The translations under genes were made by a program, and so were the position numbers. Of a DNA stretch of 10,450 bases, positions 6,651-10,450 are shown in pieces. Position 1 is the first letter of the stretch; each line of letters starts with the position of its first letter. The stretch is from Smithella sp. (lineage in GTDB: Bacteria > Desulfobacterota > Syntrophia > Syntrophales > Smithellaceae): positions 1-10,450 of the forward strand of contig JAAZOZ010000382.1 in assembly GCA_012797505.1 (NCBI GenBank), read 5' to 3'. Below the pieces are notes generated by a model that saw only the letters and a program-made list of their open reading frames with translations, had not been told where the DNA came from and ran no database searches.

Positions 6651-7148
6651 TTGAAGAAAAATCTTTTAATGTTCGTTCTGGGCGCGGCGGTCATCATCGC
6701 GCTGGACCAGATCACCAAATCGGCCGTGATGGCGCGTTTTTCACTTCATGAAACGCTGGAAATCATTCCCGGATTGTTCAACCTGGTCTATGTCATGAAT
6801 CCCGGCGCGGCCTTCGGTTTTCTGGCGGACGCCTCCCCGACATTTCGTTATATCTTCTTCATCGGCGTGACCATTCTGGCCGCCGGCTTAATTGTCTATT
6901 ATCTGGTGAAAAGCAATCCGCGAAACCTGATGCTGGCCGGCTCCCTCACGCTGATTTTCGGCGGAGCGGTCGGCAATCTGATTGACCGGATACGGTTCGG
7001 CGCCGTCGTGGACTTTCTGGATGTGTATCTCGGCGCCTCGCACTGGCCTGCCTTCAATGTGGCGGACTCCGCCATCACCGTCGGCGCTATTCTGATGATC
7101 TGGGAAATGCTCCGCAACCGGAAGAGCCAGCCAACATCGCCAACCTGA
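6651..7148 (+). CDS. lspA: Lipoprotein signal peptidase (signal peptidase II)
   Basis: LspA is an inner-membrane aspartyl protease that removes signal peptides from diacylglyceryl-modified prolipoproteins. I start it at TTG 6651, giving 165 residues, because AGGAG lies 5 bases upstream and the product begins MKKNLLMFVLG as family members do. An ATG at 6624 lacks a ribosome site, and a longer frame from 6582 would run through the 28-base palindrome. Family motifs follow: ALDQITK (D19), VMNPGAAFGFL (N50), GGAVGNLIDR (104-113), VVDF with catalytic D121, and FNVADSAI with catalytic D139. Four hydrophobic membrane segments are visible. It follows ileS on the same strand, a classic pairing, here with a repeat-filled 201-base gap. 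lspA may therefore need its own promoter or long read-through. Confidence 0.95.
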   Translation: MKKNLLMFVLGAAVIIALDQITKSAVMARFSLHETLEIIPGLFNLVYVMNPGAAFGFLADASPTFRYIFFIGVTILAAGLIVYYLVKSNPRNLMLAGSLTLIFGGAVGNLIDRIRFGAVVDFLDVYLGASHWPAFNVADSAITVGAILMIWEMLRNRKSQPTSPT

Positions 7149-7185
7149 TCGACAACGATCTGCGAGCTACAGTAATATTTCACTG

Positions 7186-7213
7186 TTGACTTTTATCGTT
7201 ATATTTATAAAAA
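7186..7213 (+). promoter_or_regulatory. Probable promoter of the toxin-antitoxin pair
   Basis: TTGACT (7186-7191) is a good -35 box. Sixteen bases on, TAAAAA (7208-7213) is a moderate -10; TATAAA at 7206-7211 is a better match but the spacing is only 14. The region 7170-7225 is strikingly AT-rich compared with the surrounding genes. AATATTT-type half-sites on both sides (7173-7179 and 7213-7219) could be operator elements for an autoregulating antitoxin. That part is speculative. Confidence 0.4.
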
Positions 7214-7250
7214 TATTTACAAAGAGCTATAGAATATGGAGGCAAAGCTC

Positions 7251-7526
7251 ATGAATACTGCATTGAAGCAGGCCAATTTTCAGATTCCTGAAGACCTGCT
7301 GAACGAACTGCGGACGACTGTCGGAAAAAGCGAATTAAGCAAGTTCGTCAGCCAGGCTCTGAAGCGCGAACTCCAGAGTCTGCGGCAGCAGACAGCCATT
7401 GATGAGACCTTCGGCATATGGAAAAACCAGGAACACCCTGAATTGGCAAAGGGAATAAATGATTTTGTGCGTACATTGAGAAAATCGACGCGGGGAAAGA
7501 GGGCCGATGCGGCAAATCGTCGTTGA
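7251..7526 (+). CDS. Antitoxin of a VapBC-like pair (ribbon-helix-helix-type N-terminus)
   Basis: This 91-residue protein probably neutralises the PIN toxin encoded immediately downstream and represses their shared promoter. The N-terminal stretch NFQIPEDLLNELRTTVGKSELSKFVSQALKREL, given in pieces, is QIPEDLLNEL (a beta strand then helix) and ELSKFVSQALKREL (second helix), the layout of a ribbon-helix-helix DNA-binding domain. The C-terminal part (from about residue 50, with GIWKNQEHPEL) is the likely toxin-binding tail. I choose the ATG at 7251 because GGAGG at 7238-7242 lies 8 bases upstream; the ATG at 7236 overlaps that ribosome site. Its end overlaps the toxin start by 20 bases, typical of such pairs. 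The exact antitoxin family cannot be fixed without a profile search. Confidence 0.75.
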   Translation: MNTALKQANFQIPEDLLNELRTTVGKSELSKFVSQALKRELQSLRQQTAIDETFGIWKNQEHPELAKGINDFVRTLRKSTRGKRADAANRR

Positions 7527-7890
7527 CACGGACATCCTGATCCTTCATCTGCGAGGCTACGGAGATGCCCGCAAGGCGCTCAGCGAGGCCGCCCGGAATT
7601 CATTATTATGTTGTTCTGCCATCACCGTCGGCGAGATATATGCCGGCATGAAGGAAACAGAGCGAGAGCCAACTGAAAAATTACTGGACAGCCTTCTGGT
7701 GATTGACGTGGACAAAAATATTGCAGCTCTGGCGGGATATTACCGTCGCACCATTAAAAGTCATCAATTGGAACTGGACGACTGCCTGATTGCCGCCACA
7801 TGCGCGATCCACAAGGCCACTCTCATCACGGGCAATGTCAAACATTATCCGATGAAAGATTTTGAAAAAAAGTCCATCAAAATAATATAG
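7507..7890 (+). CDS. PIN-domain ribonuclease toxin, VapC-like
   Basis: PIN-domain toxins are metal-dependent endoribonucleases that cut RNA (tRNA or rRNA in studied cases) when freed from the antitoxin. The 127-residue length is typical. The acidic site is visible: D7 in VVDTDILILHLRG, E43 in TVGEIYAGM, and D92 in LDDCLIAATCAI. The C-terminal TGNVKHYP (108-115) is the usual last motif. AAAGAGGG lies about 3 bases before the ATG, and the start lies inside the antitoxin gene in another frame, so synthesis is likely coupled. It faces the EFR1-type gene, whose stop is 49 bases away. All catalytic residues appear intact, so this is probably an active module rather than a relic. The RNA target is unknown. 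Confidence 0.88.
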   Translation: MRQIVVDTDILILHLRGYGDARKALSEAARNSLLCCSAITVGEIYAGMKETEREPTEKLLDSLLVIDVDKNIAALAGYYRRTIKSHQLELDDCLIAATCAIHKATLITGNVKHYPMKDFEKKSIKII

Positions 7891-7939
7891 CTCCGTCATA
7901 AGGCTTTTTTATATAAAGAGAATTTGACATGTTTTTGAA

Positions 7940-8734
7940 TTACCTCTCGGGGGAGACGGAAGCCAGCATGTCTTTCAGTGAAATTTCCGGATGACGGTAG
8001 CGCTTTTTATTCTTCGTGCCTTTGCCGTACTGGATCGCCTCCTCCGGGCACCACTGGATGCAGGCAAAGCATTGTTCACAGCGGTGCTTCCAGACCGGTT
8101 TCTCTTCAGCCATTTCAATATTACGCGCCGGACAGATTTTTTCACAAATCCCGCAGGCGCTGCATTTTTCATCGGCAAAGAAAGGTTTATCCATCCCGGC
8201 GACATGCGGCAGGGAAATCCGGTAAAGCGCAGACAACATCCAATTCTGCCAGAAGGGCCCCTTCTCCGGCGGCCGCTCATCCCTGCCCCGGACCACCGCC
8301 GCGATCCGGTTCAATTTAGCGAGCACCGCGTCAAATTTCTTTTGCTGCTTGCCGGACGCCGGGGCCCCGCCCCAGGGAATATAGTTGCTGGGCAGATCAA
8401 TGGAAAAACCGGATGAGAGACAAAGCTGTTTCTCCCGTAAAATGCTCTGCAACTGGATCAGCGTGGCGGCGGGCTGGCCGGCGTTGACGGCCAGCGCAAA
8501 CAGGTATTGAGCCGGATCAACGTTGAGGCGCCCGACAAACTCGACGACGGGCGGCGGCACGCCCCAGATATGCACCGGGAAAACAAGGCCGATCCGCTCG
8601 GCGCCACAGACAATCTTCTCCTCCGTGCACCGCTTCAGGGAGACGCATTGTGTCTCTCCCAGAGCGGAAGCCAGTCTGCGGGCGGTCCACAGGGAGTTGC
8701 CTGTGCCGGTATAGTAAAAGATGGTTGTGGTCAT
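7940..8734 (-). CDS. EFR1-type fusion of flavodoxin-like and 2x[4Fe-4S] ferredoxin domains
   Basis: The 264-residue protein joins an N-terminal flavodoxin-like domain (IFYYTGTGNSLWTARRLA, the FMN phosphate loop at residues 5-20, and LVFPVHIWGVPPPVVEFV) to a C-terminal bacterial ferredoxin domain. The first cluster ligands are C191, C194, C197 and C201 (CSACGICEKICP); the second are C219, C222, C225 and C229 (CEQCFACIQWCP). This architecture is annotated in databases as EFR1-family ferredoxin and is common in anaerobes. It presumably moves electrons between iron-sulphur clusters and flavin; the partner is not known. No signal peptide or membrane segment is seen, so it should be cytoplasmic. 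The start ATG (8734-8732) has only a weak upstream AGGA. It stands alone, convergent with the toxin gene and divergent from glpK. Confidence 0.9.
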   Translation of the reverse strand: MTTTIFYYTGTGNSLWTARRLASALGETQCVSLKRCTEEKIVCGAERIGLVFPVHIWGVPPPVVEFVGRLNVDPAQYLFALAVNAGQPAATLIQLQSILREKQLCLSSGFSIDLPSNYIPWGGAPASGKQQKKFDAVLAKLNRIAAVVRGRDERPPEKGPFWQNWMLSALYRISLPHVAGMDKPFFADEKCSACGICEKICPARNIEMAEEKPVWKHRCEQCFACIQWCPEEAIQYGKGTKNKKRYRHPEISLKDMLASVSPER

Positions 8735-8800
8735 GGTCCTGAACTTCCGGTGATTGCGTCTTTGTTTTTTGGCAGGCTATCCCCGCCGGGCTTCTTCTGT

Positions 8801-8882
8801 CAAATGTTTTTATGAAGCGGTAGGCTCCCCGAAAGGCGCCGCTGCGCTGCCTGCCGCCTTTTTTCTTTGGCAAAAACATTTG
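8801..8882. repeat. Imperfect inverted repeat upstream of glpK
   Basis: CAAATGTTTTT (8801-8811) and AAAAACATTTG (8872-8882) are perfect 11-base inverted repeats enclosing 60 bases. Inside them lies a second arm pair, GCGGTAGGC (8817-8825) with GCCTGCCGC (8849-8857), 9 positions with one G-T wobble. The result is an 82-base nested, asymmetric hairpin. It could be a small non-autonomous mobile element, a structured leader, or a terminator with extended arms. Confidence 0.6.
8817..8864 (+). terminator. Terminator-like stem and T run in the glpK upstream region
   Basis: The 9-base stem GCGGTAGGC/GCCTGCCGC is followed directly by C and six T (8859-8864), the layout of a plus-strand intrinsic terminator. 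No plus-strand gene ends nearby (the toxin gene ends at 7890), and glpK begins 69 bases later. The segment GCCTGCC (8849-8855) can also pair perfectly with GGCAGGC at 8771-8777, an alternative that would dissolve the terminator stem. It may therefore be a glpK leader attenuator, or simply block transcription antisense to the EFR1-type gene. Confidence 0.5.
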
Positions 8883-8933
8883 TATTATGTCATAGTGCCC
8901 GAAAATATTGATTCATGTGTTCAGGAGTGGCCG

Positions 8934-10430
8934 ATGAAGAAATCCTACATTTTGGCGCTTGACCAGGGCACGACCAGTTCGCGGGCGGTGATTTACGACC
9001 GGGATGGCGTCGTGGTAAAAATCGCTCAAAACGAATTTTCACAAATTTATCCCCAGGCCGGCTGGGTGGAACATGACCCGATGGAAATCTGGGGCTCGCA
9101 ACGCGGCGCGGCCAGCGAAGTGATGGCCGCCACCGGCATCTCCCCCGAAGAGATCGCGGCAATCGGCATTACCAATCAGCGCGAAACCACCATCGTCTGG
9201 GATAAAGCCACCGGCAGGCCCGTCTATAATGCCATCGTCTGGCAGTGCCGCAGGACCGCGTCTATCTGCGACGAACTGAAGGCCGCCGGCCTCGAAGACA
9301 CCATCCGGGAAAACACGGGGCTGGTGGCGGACGCGTACTTCTCGGGAACAAAGCTTAAATGGATTCTCGATCATGTCGAAGGCGCCCGCGACAGGGCGCG
9401 GAAAGGCGAACTGCTCTTCGGCAATGTCGATACCTGGCTGATCTGGAACCTCACCCGCGGAAAAGTCCATGTCACGGATTACAGCAACGCTTCCCGCACG
9501 ATGCTGTACAATATCCGGGAACTGAAATGGGATTCGATGCTTCTCGAGAAGCTGGATATTCCCGCCTCCATGCTGCCGGAGGTCAAGCCCTCTTCCGCCG
9601 TGTACGGCGTCACCGATGCGCGCGTTCTGGGCGGCGAAATCCCCATCGCCGGAGACGCGGGCGATCAGCAGGCGGCGCTGTTCGGCCAGGCCTGCTTCAC
9701 GCCCGGCATGGTCAAGAACACTTACGGCACCGGCTGTTTCATGTTGATGAATACGGGAGAAAAGCCGGCCCTTTCGGAAAAGGGGTTGTTGACAACCATT
9801 GCCTGGGGAGTGGGCGGCAAAGTGGAATACGCCCTGGAAGGCAGTATCTTTGTGGCCGGCGCGGCGATTCAGTGGCTGCGCGACAGCCTGCGCGTCATTT
9901 ACGATGCCAGGGACAGCGAATATTTTGCCACTCAAGTTCCCGACACGCATGGGGTTTATCTGGTGCCCGCCTTTGTGGGACTGGGCGCGCCCTACTGGGA
10001 CATGTACGCCCGCGGCGCCATTGTCGGACTCACGCGCGGAGCCAACCGCAACCATATTATCCGCGCCACGCTGGAATCCATCGCCTACCAGACGCGCGAC
10101 GTTCTGGAGCTGATGCGCAGCGAATGCGGTATTGATTTGTGCGAACTTCGCGTGGACGGCGGCGCCTGCGCCAATAACTTCCTCATGCAGTTCCAGTCGG
10201 ACATTCTTGACGTCCCGGTGGAGCGTCCGGAAATCATTGAAACCACGGCCCTTGGCGCCGCCTATCTGGCGGGTCTGGCCACGGGATTCTGGAATGACCA
10301 GGCCACGATTTCAGAGAAACGGAAAGTGAACCGGAGATTTGAACCCGCCATGGACGCAAAGCAGAGGCAAACGCTTTATGACCGCTGGAAAAGAGCGGTG
10401 GAACGCGCCAGAGGATGGGAAGAGGAGTAA
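8934..10430 (+). CDS. glpK: Glycerol kinase
   Basis: GlpK phosphorylates glycerol with ATP to sn-glycerol 3-phosphate, the cytoplasmic entry step of glycerol use. The 498-residue length fits the family (about 500). The N-terminal FGGY domain begins YILALDQGTTSSRAVIYDRDG (written here in overlapping form: LDQGTTSSRA is the ATP-phosphate loop). Glycerol-site residues R83 and E84 (TNQRETT), Y135 (YFSGTKLKWILDH, FGGY signature 1) and catalytic D244 (GDAGDQQAALFG) are all present. NTYGTGCFMLMNTG and GLTRGANRNHIIRATLES (FGGY signature 2) follow. I start at ATG 8934 because AGGAG lies 6 bases upstream and the product aligns with known N-termini; the frame stays open for 60 codons further upstream but that part is unlike GlpK. 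The genes beyond the right edge are not visible, so its operon is unknown. Confidence 0.96.
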   Translation: MKKSYILALDQGTTSSRAVIYDRDGVVVKIAQNEFSQIYPQAGWVEHDPMEIWGSQRGAASEVMAATGISPEEIAAIGITNQRETTIVWDKATGRPVYNAIVWQCRRTASICDELKAAGLEDTIRENTGLVADAYFSGTKLKWILDHVEGARDRARKGELLFGNVDTWLIWNLTRGKVHVTDYSNASRTMLYNIRELKWDSMLLEKLDIPASMLPEVKPSSAVYGVTDARVLGGEIPIAGDAGDQQAALFGQACFTPGMVKNTYGTGCFMLMNTGEKPALSEKGLLTTIAWGVGGKVEYALEGSIFVAGAAIQWLRDSLRVIYDARDSEYFATQVPDTHGVYLVPAFVGLGAPYWDMYARGAIVGLTRGANRNHIIRATLESIAYQTRDVLELMRSECGIDLCELRVDGGACANNFLMQFQSDILDVPVERPEIIETTALGAAYLAGLATGFWNDQATISEKRKVNRRFEPAMDAKQRQTLYDRWKRAVERARGWEEE

Positions 10431-10433
10431 GGA

Positions 10434-10450
10434 AAGGCTGAAGGCTGAAG
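10434..10450. repeat. Start of a second heptamer tandem repeat, after glpK
   Basis: Three bases after the glpK stop the sequence reads AAGGCTG, AAGGCTG, AAG and then leaves the window, so at least 2.4 copies of a 7-base unit are visible. The unit length matches the tract after ileS, and both have a GGC core. With so few copies it could be chance. Confidence 0.5.

Noticed and set aside
7147..7160. GATCG-ACAA-CGATC hairpin at the lspA stop as a terminator
   Set aside because: The stem is only 5 base pairs and no T run follows.
8801..8882. Integron attC site
   Set aside because: The size and asymmetric hairpin fit loosely, but the required R'' and R' core sites (GTTRRRY-type) are not present and there is no cassette or integrase context.
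8867..8884. Sigma-54 promoter for glpK (TTGGCA…TTTGTA)
   Set aside because: The GG and GC elements need a fixed 10-base spacing; at that spacing the -12 position reads TG instead of GC.
8754..8933. N-terminal extension of glycerol kinase from ATG 8754
   Set aside because: The 60 extra residues are unlike any GlpK, cover a terminator-like hairpin and lack a ribosome site, whereas ATG 8934 has AGGAG at 6 bases and a family-like start.
9039..10055. Long minus-strand open frame of 338 codons opposite glpK
   Set aside because: It is antisense to a secure glpK with all catalytic residues, and nothing in its translation resembles a protein family.

Overview
The window looks like chromosomal housekeeping sequence from a fairly GC-rich anaerobic bacterium, most likely a member of the Desulfobacterota (the former Deltaproteobacteria, Syntrophales-like). 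That placement is inferred from three things: an endonuclease-type MutL, the ileS-lspA pairing, and a flavodoxin-ferredoxin (EFR1-type) protein typical of anaerobes. It is not a phylogenetic result.

Left part, minus strand (1-3398): an exported LPP20-domain protein of unknown role (2493-3398), a strong intrinsic terminator (2429-2464), then mutL (613-2406, TTG start) overlapping the start of miaA (1-644, cut by the window edge). mutL-miaA is a translationally overlapping pair. The terminator sits only 22 bases upstream of mutL.

Middle part, plus strand (3399-7148): a roughly 260-base leader region carrying a hairpin, a 13-codon mini-ORF with a good ribosome binding site and a terminator-like hairpin. 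ileS (3660-6449) and lspA (6651-7148, TTG start) follow. These two genes are often nearly contiguous. Here a 201-base gap between them holds three kinds of repeat: a heptamer tract, a double-hairpin element and a perfect 28-base palindrome.

Right part (7149-10450): an AT-rich promoter region leads into a two-gene toxin-antitoxin module (ribbon-helix-helix-like antitoxin, PIN-domain VapC-like toxin), which converges on a minus-strand EFR1-type ferredoxin/flavodoxin gene. That gene diverges from glpK (glycerol kinase) across a 199-base intergenic region holding an imperfect inverted repeat and a terminator-like stem. The window ends in what looks like the start of a second heptamer repeat tract just after glpK.

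The protein genes are mostly conventional: mismatch repair, tRNA modification, isoleucine charging, lipoprotein processing, glycerol phosphorylation and stress/addiction. The least explained material is in the intergenic DNA, namely the two candidate attenuator-like leaders (ileS and glpK) and the palindromic and heptamer repeats. I found no CRISPR array, no tRNA or rRNA gene, no transposase and no clearly novel multi-gene system.
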